Shown piece by piece: positions 51,040-64,000 of a DNA stretch of 64,000 bases; positions within the stretch are counted from its first letter, which is position 1; each line of letters starts with the position of its first letter. Source of the stretch: Trichuris trichiura (lineage: Eukaryota > Nematoda > Enoplea > Trichinellida > Trichuridae); the NCBI GenBank assembly GCA_037903355.1, contig JBAJFE010000059.1, positions 186,001 to 250,000 of the forward strand, given 5' to 3'. Below the pieces are notes generated by a model that worked only from the letters and a program-made list of their open reading frames with translations, was not told the DNA's origin and did not search any database. Made by a program: the position numbers and the translations under genes.

Positions 51040-52658
51040 ATGGTAAGTATTGTAACTCGCCTAACAAAGTGAACCATTGTTTTGCAGTCCACGTCCGGCA
51101 GATCACCCAGCCGCGTTCCTGCTCGAACAAATGCTGGTGGAACTGTTCGTCAAAGGTAGGCAACGATTATCACAATTCCACCTCGTTAAGAAAGTTTATG
51201 AGAAGCTTTTTAATGTTACTGCTTGTAACTTTCTGCATAGTTAATTAGCTTCCGCTTCAATTTTCTGTGTAATTAGTACATCCGAATTCAGCTTGAACTT
51301 CTTGACGCGCTGTAGGAGTGAGGTGTTCGAAAGCTCCACTCTGTCCTGCGTTCAGTAATTGGCTTCTGAAGTCTTTTGTTTACTGCTTAGGAAAGTGGGC
51401 GATCTTCTAAACATTGGACGGGCTAAGATTCCTAGTATAGCAATATTAAAGATTGGCTTTGTAACAGTAGGTGTACGCGTTTGCATGAGGAAAGTGAACA
51501 TTTTGGGACCTTGTCTTTTAGCCGCTTCACCGTATAAGAAATGCAGGTTCCATTCTGGCAAGCATGCTCTTAACTTATTGTGCCTTTACTGGAGAGCATG
51601 CCAATCCCTCTTTTTTACCCTTAGCCAAATCTAAGCCAAGATATGAGCCTTATGTTTAGGCTTAGGCTTAGGTGAGGGCAGTACGGGATGGCCCGCAAGC
51701 TTACAGTATGACGATGGAGCGCCCGGGAGGCAGGATCCTCGTTTTATCCTTTTAATAAGATAACAAGTTTAAAAACAAGTTATATTATTCTTATTAATAA
51801 TGTAGGTTAAATGGTCGATAACACTCCATTTGCGTCTGTGCATATGTTGTGTTTAACATACCGAGACATAAGTTAAGGATATTGATTTTTAAGCTTTTTT
51901 TAAACATTTCCCAGTGCGCATGAAATTCAGAAGCTTCTGTTAAAAACAGTTACTGACCATAATTGTTTGCAATAACTTTGCGATATGTAGCAAAGGTGCA
52001 TGCGTTGGCTGCTGTGGATTTACAGTTAAAATTTACAGGTACTCGTAATCAATTAATCGCAAAAATTAATTAGCGCGTAAACTGAAAAAGTAAGGAATGA
52101 CTGGTTAACTTGCGACTTTGAGATTCATGGATCGATCACATACGATGACGGATACTTATAAGGCTATCATTCTGAAACTACATTTCGTTTTATAGGGGTT
52201 TATTGGGTTTTATAGGTGTGCAGGTAGTTGAATTCAGGAAATTTGTTTTGTTTAACATTCTTAGCCCGAGTTTCTTTCAATCGCTGAAGCATCGGGTTAT
52301 TATTCCGAATGAAGTGCTTATCAGAGTGCATATTTCGTTTATCCTTCACTAAGCTTTTAGCGCATTTTCATTTGATGCTCAATTATGTTTCTCACATTCT
52401 ATCATGGTTAATGTTTAGAAAAGTGGTAGGAGCTCGTGGCAAAACTCGGACCGGCACAGGCGGTGGCGTTGGTGGCATGTGGCGTTTTTATACCGACGAC
52501 TCACCTGGCATTAAGATGTAAGAACAATGCTGTCAACATCTTTCTTGCCCAACGCAGTTCTTTGCAGCGGTCCTGTGCCAGTGTTGGTGATGAGCTTGGT
52601 GTTCATCGCCTCCGTGTTCATGTTGCACATTTGGGGAAAATATGCTCGGGCTCATTAA
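51040..52658 (+). CDS. sec61b: Sec61 translocon beta subunit
   Basis: The tail-anchored small subunit of the ER protein-conducting channel. Four coding pieces keep frame: 51040-51042 (the ATG alone), 51088-51155, 52419-52517 and 52568-52658, giving 86 residues against about 96 in mammals. The cytosolic part shows [11 protein letters not shown] and GGTVRQRK, a Gly-rich linker, then the near-invariant [14 protein letters not shown] single membrane helix follows (about residues 59-78, [18 protein letters not shown]), ending [10 protein letters not shown], as in Sec61-beta generally. Introns are 45, 1263 and 50 bp; the long one holds copy B of the dispersed repeat. The ATG-only exon is inferred: it is the first in-phase ATG and is followed directly by GTAAGT, and the upstream frame is closed. 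The identity is certain; the exact start is likely. Confidence 0.95.
51539..51739. repeat. Dispersed repeat, copy B (in SEC61B intron 2)
   Basis: The partner of 14148-14348, same orientation and same 201-bp length. This copy holds two and a half TTAGGC units (near 51656-51672) that face a partly complementary stretch of CTAAGCC/CTTAGCC about 35 bp upstream, so the middle of the element can fold back on itself. It also contains a GCATGCTC/GAGCATGC pair near its left end. Confidence 0.85.
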
Positions 52659-52901
52659 CATAATCATTATGAAGCCAAATGGTTCAACGTGTTCGAGTAA
52701 TGCTTCCCGTTGTCAACCATTTTTGCGCAATAATTGCACAGCCATTTCATCCTGGAAATGTGGTGAATGTTTTTGTGGTTTGGTCACGTACATACAAATT
52801 GTTTATTGACGTTGCAAGCGATGCAAATTTACATAACTGTTCAATGCTGGGCATATATTGCGCACTTTTTTGAGTTCGCCGAGTAATTCCCTTGTAAGTG
52901 C

Positions 52902-52907
52902 AATAAA
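52902..52907 (+). promoter_or_regulatory. Candidate polyadenylation signal of SEC61B
   Basis: AATAAA 244 bp after the stop codon, the first in that direction that I noticed. It would give a 3' UTR of about 260 bases. Confidence 0.45.
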
Positions 52908-53349
52908 GAGTTCAGCGAACTAACGCAGCATGAGCAAGAGGGCATAAATTTGCTACAAAACCTTGCCTGAGCATGATTGCTTTAAGCTCTATCCTTAAAG
53001 AATCTCTACCACAAATTAAGGGACTTAGTGTTCAATAAAAGAGGCGTTACTTGTCCCTTTAGGATGTATTAGCCTGTAGCAGCTCTAAAGTATTAGTATC
53101 ACTACTGTTATTAAAACGGGAAAGGCAGTGGTCAATCGTTTATATCAATATCAAAGTCGCTGATCACTCATTGCGAGAGAGTGACTGTCTGCTTATTATC
53201 AGCCAAAGCACAAGCTTGGTTATAAATCCATTGTTATTCATTATGTAAAACCAGTCTGAGCATGGCAATAAAACGACTTAAAAAAGGTGATGACGAAATA
53301 TTGATCTAACATACTTGACTAATTGTAGCTTCAAATTTTGTCTCCTCAG

Positions 53350-53429
53350 GGAATACATCGATGACTGCTTCGGAATCACAGATCTTGCTTTCCGGAGCGA
53401 TCTGTTCCATCAAAGATTCAATGATCTGC
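53350..53429 (+). other. Candidate isolated exon (possibly 5' TTC39)
   Basis: Eighty bases lie between a good acceptor (TCTCCTCAG) and a perfect GTGAGT donor. Two frames are open. One gives 26 residues starting EYIDDCFGITD and leaves in phase 1, which is the phase needed by the first recognised TTC39 exon at 58862. The other contains an ATG and leaves in phase 0. No family match is visible, so this rests on splice signals and phase only. Confidence 0.25.
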
Positions 53430-56400
53430 GTGAGTCAAGTGATTAAATGATGAGCACTTCAAAAAGATTTATCTCACTTTGTTTTTGTTTCTTCTTCCTA
53501 TTAACTATGCAGGTGGCTGTGATATAGACCTTGTTTATTCTTACGGGCGAATTCTCTTGAATATGTGCTACCTATATAGAGGGATTGCACAAAAGGGAAT
53601 ATCAAATCGCTGTCGTAGCAGAATCATAAACTGACGCAGACATTGAGAATAGCATCCTGCATGAAACGGTCGAAACGATGGAAGATAGGTCTTGCTTATT
53701 TGCTATCGCTTTTCTAGTACTAGCAGAATTAGCGCGGATCGCTATTTCTTAAAGGTAATCATTAAGTTAGCTTATTATCCATTTCAGGTAATGAAAAAGT
53801 AAAAATTCAGTAACTCTGTGTTAGCAAATGCAACAAGTGGAAAATAGCTGTTCGCGGTGCTTTTTCTTTTGAGCTCACTTTTTCCCTTCGTAGATCAGCA
53901 TTGCCAAATAAAGCCGTCTCCCACGTTTGCGTACGAATTAACCTGTGGACAGCTATGCTGTCACTAATTTAAATGTGCTTTGCTAGGTTTCGCCCATATA
54001 AAGGCAAGCCTTGCCGAAGCGTATTGGTATTGCATGCATTTCATCTTAGAAAAACTGACATTAAATAGCTTTGCCGATACTATTTAACTCAGTAATCCCT
54101 ACGTGGGTGACGGTGAGGGGCGTCAGATTGTAAACGTTTGACCATGGTGGTTCAAAGTCTGTCAGCGCTAAGAGGTCGATGAACCCTGAAATCAAAGGTG
54201 CGCGCGTGAAAAAAGTTGAGAAGTACGTCAATAAAGAACGTATATATTTTTTGTATAGTAGTAAGACAGTGTGAATCGCTGCTGAAGTAAAAGGACAGAT
54301 TCAGTATATTTGAAAAGTGCACAAGGCTTGACGAGGTTGAGTTAGGATTTCAGTTGTTCATCACTGTTTCGGAAGATCCCACAACCAACGCTGGATACTA
54401 CCCTTTCTGTGATGAATTGTCCGAATGTTTTCGCACTACTTTCCGTGAAGTATTAGATTTATTTTTGCTACATACGCAGAGTCTCTCATGACACGGTAAA
54501 TTTCATTAGAGACTTCTACATTATTTATAATAATTAAAAACAGTCTGTGAGCTTTTCAAAATAGATAAACATGACAGTCATGTGTTCGCCGTGATTTCTG
54601 CATATTTTTCAATTAAACTGTACAACGTAGTGGAAGTTGAATAGGTCGAAGTCCGTTTGCGTCTATTTGAAGTGACAACAATTCAGGTTAATCAATTAAT
54701 CACAACCATGGTTTATCGCTCGACAACGTTGCCATTAGTTTGAAACAGTGGATCGACCAAAGTATCTATCATCTGCGCGTCTTGCAAGAAGCTTTCAAAG
54801 TAGCTACTTTGTGACGTGTAGCCCAGAACGTATACTGTTTTCAAAGCTCAACGCCACTAGACCGTCAGTATCAGCTATTCTACCGACCGTTGGCTAACGG
54901 ATATTTCGTCAAGGCGAGTATTACCAACTATGAATCCTCTGCAAGTATGATCGTTCACCAAAATACAAAAGCGTACTTTCAAAATTTCACTAATACATGG
55001 AGATATAAGTAAATTGTGAATGTTTTAAAGATTTTATTGCTTTTGCTCTAAGTTGGTAATTAAGAATCAAGTGTCCAAGCAATGTACAAACGAAATACTA
55101 GCGTCCTGTTCTGACTGCAACGAACTAACTTCTCGCGTCTTAAAGTGGCTGTTTCACAGTAGCTTCGTTATGTACAGTTCTGCATCACTAGCGAATGATC
55201 AAAAGCGCTTTGAATGACCCTTACAATAGTGGCGTATGAGAAGCATTTTTCTTTACTTCTGAGGAATTCAGAAGTCTGTTTTCCAAGCTCAAATATTGCT
55301 AATACCGACGAGAATGAGACTTCAGCACTTCTTCACTAAATGATACGAGATTGCGGCACGATAGTGTAAGGTATAGGTCATGCAGTTTTGACAGCAAGTT
55401 CCGTGAAGAGGCAAGTATTAATATTCTTCTTTGATCGATAACGTCGGCCGTTTACTTTTACTCGAAACGTCTAATTCTAGCTGTAAATAAGCTGAGGCCG
55501 TAATGAAAGAACAAACGAGTGATCAGTAGTTCATGTCTTGAATGATGTATCAGTGGATTGGCTTTTGTTCTTTAATGACGGACATAGTAACTTATACTTT
55601 CCTTAGGAAATGCAAAGTCGGCCATTTCCGCTCTAGTCGAAGTTAACCTCAGTGTATTAATATAAAAACAAAAAGACAACCAACCACCTACGCTTGGGCA
55701 AGTAGGGGTAGATCCGTTGGGTCAACGTACGTTTGTTCGGCCAAGTGAGGTGTTAACGTGTACATCTTTGTATTATTGCTCACAATTGAACAATGGCAAT
55801 TGCTACGAAGGGCACTATTTCATGATGTCTATTTATTTCCGTTAACGTTGATAAATTGCATCTGCTAACAGTGTAGCAGCGGCCAGGTTTAAGTGATCGC
55901 ATTTCCTGAGTTAAATCTTGTCTACATCAACTCAGCTGCTTATCGTACTTAATAATCAGTTTTTAGTAGCTCAGTTTGTTGGAGTTCAGTGAAAGATTGC
56001 TTTTTACAAGAAAACGTCTTATTGAAAAGTGCGGCTTTGTCTCATCAATTGCGTATAGCGACAATTTTCAAAACAACCGAGACTTTCGGAATTCAACCTG
56101 TCTCATCTGCAGCGTAAAGTGTATGCACTCGTACATTTCGCTATGATGGGTGAACAGGTTGCTTTCCGAAGGCCGCCGACCACGAAACACAGTTGGATAA
56201 CGCTGTGTTTCTCAATTAAATTTAGGCTCACATACTGGTAATGTGTTATAATCTTTATCCGCGCTAATATTCGTTTGATTAAATGGCATCGGTTATAAGT
56301 CAGCCGGTAGACAAATTACCATTCGCGATGACCGCCAGCTCAATAGAAGAACTTTTGTCGTAGTTAAAATGTGCTCATAAGATAGTGATCTTACAAACAG

Positions 56401-58861
56401 CGCCCAATGATTCTGCTTGCGCTACGTCACTTGACAAGTATCTTGGTGTAAGCTGCTTTCGTGCAAATAAGCAGTCGTTTTTCTATTAAAAAACTGGCTG
56501 TGAAAGTAAATGCAACAGCGTCCAAAACTTCCTTTCTATACCAAAATGGAAAAAAACTTTGTGGCTTATTTGCGATTTGCATAAACTACACAAAGCTCTA
56601 CGTGCTCAAAATGCAGTACTTCTGTTGGTGTTAAGGCTGTTCTTCTGTTGACTACCTATTTTACCTTGATATGCATCTATTCAAAGTCTCATTCTATGCT
56701 AGTTCGAACAGTACTGCGCTAATAATGCCGTAGTGAAAGAGCACGAGCAGGTCAAGGTAAAAGTTATCCTGAGAATTATTATAAAAAGCTTATTTTAAAT
56801 AGCCGGTTATTGTATTCTCAGTTCGAGAACTGAATTATCGTTACGATATAAGCCTAATCTTTTAGTTTCAGCGATGTGAGATTCTAAAAGGCAATGTGAG
56901 TTGATATAAACAAAGTGGCTAAACTAATACTACGTTTATAACAAGTAGCATTGAAGGAGCACTTTCGGACACCCATTGGTGATAACTGCGAAATTAAACA
57001 AATTGCAAAGAAGTTTGCTTTTGCGTGCGGAGCGGCGATGGGCGACTGAAAAATGTGACTAATCCCATGCACCAGCAGGAGAGCTGCGCAGGATTGAAAA
57101 ATTGCTTCGAAAAAGAAAAGCAGCGAGCCACGGAAAAACGGAATGAAAGTCGCCAACCATTGCGCAGATAATATCTCCGTCGGAATCCATTCTTTACGGC
57201 ACTGCATGACAAAATGATTTCAGCAACAGCTGACAAACTCTCCTCTATCAAAGGAGCAACCAGTGAGAAAACTACAACGTACGACGACGAAGAGTAATTG
57301 CGTTCTTCGGAGCGCAAGTTTGCCCTGACATGCTATATTGAAATAAGCTACGCAAAGGAAGTGCATAAACAAAAGGCATTTACGGTTTTCTTTTGCCGAA
57401 AAATAAAGATAGACTAATTCAAAAAAAGAATAGGACTTCCTAATTGCTGCAACCGTAGGTCAGCCAACGTGACGTAACAAGAAAATAGCTACCCTGGAGA
57501 ATGAAGCGCAAGAATGTAAGGGCTATTGGCTTTGACTTTGTTGGTGGTCTAGCGTGGAAACTTCGCGTAAGCTTAACGATTTTTCAGTCGAGTGAATCAG
57601 CTTCTCGAACAGCTGAGCATTACTGAAAAGACCAAACAGACTGCGCGCCTTCGCCTTCCACAAAAGTGAAACCCGCTTTATAATAATCAATTATTTTATA
57701 TCGTTTTGCAGGCTGATTAAAAGTACAGAACCGCAGTAAAATAACAAATCCTCAATTTTAGTTAGCGGAAGTGAAGTTCAAGAAAAAAGAATTTAAGTAC
57801 AATGTAAGTTTCAATGATAGCCGCTTGTAGCTCTAAGAAAATCAAAAACTAAAATATTCCAAGTAACGCGTCGCTAATACGCGCTCAAGGGCAGTTACAG
57901 CAAAAAGGTATACAATTGAAATCAGTCTTAACTAGTAAACCCATTTTTTAACTACAAAATTAATTTGTTCTGCCGCACATGCAAGCTAGTCATGCCATTA
58001 CCTGTCATTTGCAAGTAAAGTACAGAAATAAGCATAATTTGTAAATCGCGCTTACCATTATGCATATAATGCCCCAGTTTACGTTAGTTCCAATGAAAGT
58101 AATCGACTGGCAAATAATCTACCGCTTATCATCTTCTTATGACGACTAGAAGGAGGTTAACGCGCTACGTTGAAAGCTCACCGTTATCCTAAAGGCATAC
58201 AACAAGATTAGCTCTGACTATAGAGGTTAATCACATGCAGTCAACTGAACCTTTCTACGCGTGGCTATGCCCGCAGGGTGACATTTACCAACTTCATATA
58301 TATAATATTGTGAATGCGTAAGATATAACATTTTAATAATAGAAGACATTTGTATACTGCTCGACATCATGAGCAGTTCTGGAGGTGTTATATTTAGTAG
58401 TAGTAGTACGTAGGAGCCATTGAACGATTTGTAGACAGAACCCAAATTGGGATTTTACGAAATGAGATTCTGGGATTTCGATAACTGTGAATAGCCTACA
58501 TTAAACCCAACTTGCTTGGTCGACAATTTCCTCGCCGACCAGTAAACACCCTTTCCTACAGTATAGTAAATCGAACATGAGAGCACGTTTTATGGCACAC
58601 TGTAGGGGCTTATCTTTGGCGGTAGTCGAACTTGTTTTTATGGTGGTACCCGAACAGTTGGGAGTTTCGGTTCCCCCGGCATAGGTAACTGTGCTGCCAC
58701 AACAATGTTCAGTCGAAACGGATGGTTCGGCGGGAAAACAAAAATTTCTTAAAGTCCAGTATAGGCAGTCGGCGGGACGAGCTCTGCGGGCAGTTATTGT
58801 TCACGGCTTCTCACATGTGGGGATCGGGTTTTTTTTGCTCTGACTGGTGTTTATTTTGCAG

Positions 58862-61800
58862 TTTTCGGAGCAATTGTCAACATTCCAAGTGCTGATGCCG
58901 GAAGATTTCCAAATTTTTCTTCGTTCCCTTCTTTCGATAATAAACCAAAGACCGATCGTTTCCTGAGCGTCGCCCATTCAATTGTTCGCATGGAGGAGAC
59001 CGACAATGCGGTAAGGAAATACCATCTTTTTGGTCAAGTTAAAGCGTCTTCCGGGCAGCTGTTTTAATGAACATCACTTTAGGCGATAGGCGGACGGTTT
59101 GAATCTATCTATTCTAAATGTCGCGCGAATTATTTTTATGTTGGATGAATGTTTTTCTTGGAAAAGCTGTTGTTGCAATGCTTCTGTCAAATTGGCCACT
59201 CTAAATAGGTGGTTGCCTCCGTTCATTCAATTGTCACTGCGCGTGGCAAGTTTTGATTGATTTCCTTAAGGTTTTTGAGCACCGGGTTCGCGTATAAATG
59301 GTTTTGCTCCATCGACATTTCTTGTCCCGCCTTCGAAGTACGAAACGGGTACTAACTTTCCCTGCTTTCATGACGTCAAAGTACGCCAGGTGGTCGGGAA
59401 AACTTTGCTCGTCCATTGTTTTAACGTTCCAACAAATTTTCCTTTTGTCCGTCGTCGCACGTAGCGGCAATGAGCTCCATTAAATAAGGCATTTGCATAA
59501 TGGTAGCGTAGCAGCAACCTTCGTTCAAGTCCCATTGCACGTTTTCTTTTAGGAGGAATTTCATGACGCCTTGGAAGAGCTGCCTCCGAGAGAGCCGAAT
59601 TCTGTTTTGGTGGATTCTATCGAGGACACAAGACATGCGATGAATCTTTTTTTCAATAATCAATTCGAAGAAGCGGTAGCGTTCATGGAACCCGGGTAAC
59701 GATTTCTTGGAAACGTGTCGCTTTGAAAATGTGTCGTTAAGGGCTAACGATTCGATGTACCGCGCTCTTGGCTTTGCTACAACGGCATTCATCCAGGCAT
59801 TGATGACTTGCAATGACGTAAGAAGCTAGTGTACCTCTCCTGAGATTCATTTATTTCGGCTCTTAAGGTCAAATGCCATAGCAATTGTCGACGTTATTTA
59901 AGTAGTCTATTTGCGAACCTTCTTGCATCATTTCCAATTAGCATTGCCAGTTTTTCTCAAACTTTCTCTTTCATTACGAAAGCTTAAAAAGCCGTCTTCA
60001 AAGTTATACTCGTCCGTAACTTTTTCCAGAAAATTGATCTGTTTTGATTGTGTGCCCTTACCGCACTTTCAAGTTTTCCCAGTCGATTGATCGACTGTTG
60101 CCATTTCCATAAAACTTTATATTCCATGATTAGTGCTCTTTGTAAAGGGCTGAGTTGTCTTTCCCGCTCGGCTGAGTCAATTTCTTTACCGGGAAGCACT
60201 CTTTCTTAATTTGGAATTAATGAAACTTCCAAAACCATTATTATTATTATTATTGTTCCGTTGTCGGTTTGACAAAGTAACATAGCGTGAGTTAACCGTT
60301 GTCAAAGTTTGTGTGGAAATGATTCTTGTTTTCGAGTTGTCATGATCTCTTCTTTTTTTTAAAATTTTGCTTTGCCCTCGGAGAGGAAGTCCGTGCGGTT
60401 TTTGTGGCTTTCATAGAATTGGTGAAACCGGGAAAGCGACGGAAATGTGTTAGTCTCTCGCTGATCCGTCGGACAAAACCAATTGTTGCTTTAGTTGACT
60501 TTCGAACGAACTAGTTAAACCAGATTGGTGGTCAGAATTTTTGATAAAATGACAGAAACTGGCATATGTTCACTTGAAATTGCCGAGTACATTTCAAGCA
60601 GAGAATATGATGCAATTCAAAAATATTATCTCTCCAAGCAGCCGTGCCAGAAGAATCGCGTAATGAAAGACGTAGAATATTTAAGAATTTTCTTGCGACG
60701 CTCTGCGAAGCCTCTTTTTTAAAACGACTATACGCAAAGTGAATTTCTTAAATCCTCCAATGCCCATAGAGCATTTTATTTAAGCCTGCCATGACTTAAA
60801 TTCGTTTAGCATGGTAAATGCATCCACATTTTTGCTCCTACTTTTTCTTAAGCCAACAAAAAAGAAAATTGTAAAGTCCAAAAAGCCTTTGAAAAAAATT
60901 AAGTAATTAAAAGACTAGTCCTATTATGCCTGTTTAATTATCCCTTAAAATATGCTTTTGTTTGTCCAGATTAAAAGGTGAAAATCATAAGGTCCGTTTG
61001 AACATTCTGGTTAGCGAAATAGTATCCCGCCGAGCTGTTCGTTGGCGGTTTGGGATATTGCTTGTATATTCTTTTCCAAAATGGCTTATAGGTCCTTTGT
61101 TCGCCGGGCGCGCGACCGCAACAATATGTCACGCTTCGTAGCAGTTCACCGTCCTTCCATGTTGCTCGTAGCATTAGCCTCTTCATTAATGATTAATAGA
61201 CTTCACAGGCGCTATGCTCATCGTCAGTGTTGAAGGATTGCCTTTATTTTCATTTCGATTCCGCATTGATTTTTCTAACGGTGATATACCTTTTGGGATT
61301 TCGGGTGACTTCGCCCCTACTGCTTGCCCAATATGAGCTATATTGCTGTTCGCCTTCGTACCTGGTAGAATGCGTATCATTTAACCCGCAAACAGCACCC
61401 ACTTTATCACGTAAGCTGTTCCTACGTGGAAACAGCTGGGCTGCTATGCAAATATAGCAGCGTTTTAATTAGCTATGCTCCCGCCGTTGACCTTTTGCTA
61501 CATTTGCGCGAGCATTTTCAAATTGTAAATCGATATCGTTCGCGCGAGATATTTTCACTTTCCGAGCTTGAAAAGTCGGATGATGCGCTTTAAGTATTAT
61601 TGAATACCCTTGCATTGATGTTCGCAACTTTTGGTTGCGCGCAGGTTGTCAAAGTATATTAGAATTTGAAATAGATGAATTGTCAGGCGAGTTTGTTTTC
61701 CGCAAGGATAGGCTGTCGGCAACGTGACCTTTCCTATGACCTTTTTGTTTTTTCCACCCTTCGAATGCAGCTGCCAATAATTTCTGGTTAACCGAAATTT

Positions 61801-64000
61801 AAAGTTGTTTTCCAGCGAGCGAAGTCGAAAGGGTTAAGCGCTTAAAATTGAAGAAGTTCTGCGCCTGTCTTCAAGTCGAAGGCGCACTCTTCGAAGGAGG
61901 CGACTCGAAGTATTAATTATATTCCAAACTGTTTACTTTCAAGCCAAATGCGTCAGGTGCAAACATTTTGATTTTATTGTTTACTATCCTTCCACTCTAC
62001 AGTTTGGGCGAAAGATAGCATTGTTAAATGCGAATTTCTTCTTTGCCGGCCATTATATGTTGCTGGAAAACGTCACGGTCGCCCTTTTATGTCATCTGTT
62101 ACGCAGTGATTTGTAAGAAACGTAACTAATCGAAATTTTCGACCTTGAGTCGGCACAGCGCGAGTTCATTTCGTCTTCCGTTGTCATTGCTAGTTTTTGC
62201 AAAACTTTTTTCGTTGCGTATATTTTTGTTGCACAGCTGCCGCTGTTTGAGAAGGATGTATCCAATAGAAGCCATTAAGTTTCTCAATTACCCACTGAGG
62301 ACAAAAAGTTGTAATAACTAATTGGTAAACGCTACATAACGGCTTGGAATTGATTGGGCTATCGAAAGACATGTCTATATATCACGTAACCGCGCTGAAA
62401 ATGCATATCTTCCATTTGAAACTATGACTACCTTGTTACTTACTTTCCGTTTTACTGCCGTTTAAATATATTGCATTTGGCGTGAACAAAACTTTATTCG
62501 GGCTTTGATTCCAAAAATGGGCTACCCACTTTTTAACCCCTTCAAATTCTCTAAAGCCTTGGCTGGATAGGCGATCCTGCATGGAGCACAGCAAGTGGCA
62601 ATACGTTGGGACAACAGGCGAAAGTAACTATATCCAGTCAAACCGCTGAAAGATGTTTTTCACTGAAGCGAAATGAGCCTACGCAAAATTTATGCTAATT
62701 TCACGAGCTTTGAGGAATAGACGTCTGCGGTGACCATCCGACATAGTTTCAGCAGCTATTAATAAAGTATGCGGTCCTGACTCCGCCAAATCCGCTGTAG
62801 CACTTATGTATGTTTACCTTTACTGTGGATTTGATAGCTTTCACGTACAGTGATGCAAGTAATTTTTAAAGCATTTTTGCGGAAAACAGATAAAAGTCGT
62901 TTGGTTTTACGGATAATGTTTACTCAAATCAGAAACCATAAATTTAGTGTTATATCGTAATTGCGCATACTTGCGTTAGGTTAGCATCCGCGCACTGCCC
63001 GTTGCACTCGCTGAACTTGTTTTAACTTTGGTTGGTCAATGCGAAAAACAGTAATACTTTATTTCTGAGATGTTTCGCGCCTTTGCTTTAGCGCAAATGA
63101 AGTTTGAAGTGTGGGCTGCATGCTTTAGAATCCATTTTACTCTGTTAAAAATGTCTTTATCTTCTCCCGCTCTCTCTTTCTCAACAGAGCAAGTTGGGGA
63201 AGGTGCCGGGATTTGATAAGCACACTGTAAATTGCACCATCCTTGTTTAGTTATTATTTTGCATATTGTTAGCATCACCACAATTCAGTTCATAACAACA
63301 CAGATAGTTTTATCAACTGTTCAAGTTGAATGTGACGAGGAACACTCTCCCATTTCATTGCCTTAGAACTTTTTTCCAACACATGCTGACCTTGCTTTTG
63401 TATTAATAATTTAAGCAGATTATTCAGTTGGTCTAATTGGATTGTTTTAATTTTAGCGTTTTCTTTCAGCATGATGTTGAGAAGGCTATGAACGCTACGA
63501 AGCACGCGTCGGATGTATGCGAAAAATATCGTAAACCAAATAATTTGGCCGGCCGTCTTGCAACCTTCGGCAGCTCCAATATAGAGGAGGATCACTTCAC
63601 AGACGGTGAGTTTTCCCTTTAGCCAGCCTTCTGTAATAGGCATACATTTACAAATAATTCATAAATTGGCTCTCTTCTGATCATGTCAAGCAGATCATGA
63701 TCTTATTGCAGAGCAACTTCATGCCGAACTGTGTTATGCTGAGGCGCTACTTCAACGAGCTCTGCTGACTTTCGTTCAAGACGAGAATTTGATTAGTTTC
63801 CTGAAAGGTGCAATTCGCATTCGGTCTTGCTATCAATCCTATAAGTAAAATCGCCGAAGCGTGAATGCGCGTATTAATTTTCTTTGTTCAGAAAATGTCA
63901 GCAGTACTTGTTTGCTCATTCGTGGCAGGACGAAGCGGTCAGATCTCACTTTGAGTCCGGCGTAAAGTTGGGTGATGGTACGTTCAGTTTGCTCATCTCA
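58862..64000 (+). CDS. ttc39: TTC39-family tetratricopeptide repeat protein (5' part, runs off the window)
   Basis: Six exons keep frame: 58862-59010, 59553-59695, 59742-59817, 63470-63605, 63712-63844 and 63892-64000, encoding about 248 residues. The last exon is still open at the window edge. Family landmarks in order are EEFHDALEE, MNLFFNNQFEEAV (family ALNLFLNN-F-EAL), SMYRALGFATTAFIQALMT (family SMYHALGY-T-V-LQAVMT), CEKYR, LHAELCYAEALLQRALLTF, VQDENLISFLKGAIRIR-CYQSYK, and FESGVKLGDGTFSLLIS (family FEGGVKLG-GAFNLMLS). Most of the TPR region therefore lies beyond the right edge. TTC39 proteins are intracellular; TTC39B is linked to lipid metabolism through LXR turnover in mammals, which need not apply here. 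The first listed exon enters in phase 1, so at least one upstream exon is missing. Intron 3 is 3.65 kb. Confidence 0.9.
59818..63469 (+). other. Large intron 3 of TTC39
   Basis: 3.65 kb from GTAAGA to TTTCAG, compared with 46 to 106 bp for three of the other introns and 542 bp for the first. It contains a short (ATT)6 run at 60237-60254. Frames inside (for example 60525-60722) have no protein features. No nested gene is seen. Confidence 0.6.
60237..60254. repeat. (ATT)6 microsatellite
   Basis: Six perfect ATT units inside the large TTC39 intron. Confidence 0.9.

Larger units (their letters stand above)
52659..58861. other. Intergenic region, or 5' introns of the TTC39 gene
   Basis: 6.2 kb with unusually few open frames. 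The only coding-like element is a candidate exon at 53350-53429. TTC39 proteins start upstream of the first recognised exon, so part of this stretch may be intron of that gene. Confidence 0.45.

Noticed and set aside
56184..56211. Nine-bp inverted repeat with ten-base loop
   Set aside because: Within chance expectation for the window; no copies or context.
59421..59813. 130-codon minus-strand open frame
   Set aside because: Antisense of two TTC39 exons that show family motifs on the plus strand.

Overview
This is a eukaryotic nuclear window. Genes are broken by GT-AG introns, several of them very short (43 to 65 bp), and lie far apart in AT-rich DNA with no operons. Gene content (RIC8, SEC61B, TTC39, a homeobrain-type homeobox gene) marks an invertebrate animal. 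The tiny introns, the TTAGGC hexamers inside a dispersed repeat and the wide gene spacing make a nematode, possibly an early-branching (Dorylaimia/Enoplea) lineage, my best guess. The phylum is inference, not proof.

Layout. 142-800 (+) is the 3' end of an unrecognised gene entering from the left. 801-10164 has no gene I can support, but holds a foldback repeat (2627-2839) and a decayed hAT transposase (8650-9178, minus). 10165-13154 (minus) is a complete seven-exon RIC8/synembryn. 13155-27479 is a gene desert with one copy of a dispersed repeat (14148-14348), a foldback element (17161-17413) and a GCT run. 27480-31022 (+) is a four-exon paired-like homeobox gene, probably homeobrain. 31023-43714 is a second desert with a Penelope-like GIY-YIG fragment (about 40075-40485, minus). 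43715-46089 (+) is a predicted two-exon secreted glycine-rich protein. A pogo/Tigger-like MITE lies at 46505-47031. 48057-49721 (+) is a seven-exon classical SDR oxidoreductase whose fifth intron carries a hAT-type MITE with a perfect 8-bp target-site duplication. 51040-52658 (+) is SEC61B, with the second copy of the dispersed repeat in an intron. 58862-64000 (+) is the 5' part of a TTC39 gene leaving the window on the right.

The genes do not form one pathway. RIC8 is a G-alpha chaperone/GEF, SEC61B belongs to the ER translocon, the SDR is a metabolic enzyme, TTC39 is a TPR protein and the homeobox gene is a developmental regulator. Exon joins were checked by hand for splice dinucleotides and reading phase, and each gene model below keeps its frame throughout. 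No database search or transcript evidence was available, so transcript ends, extra 5' exons and names rest on remembered family motifs.
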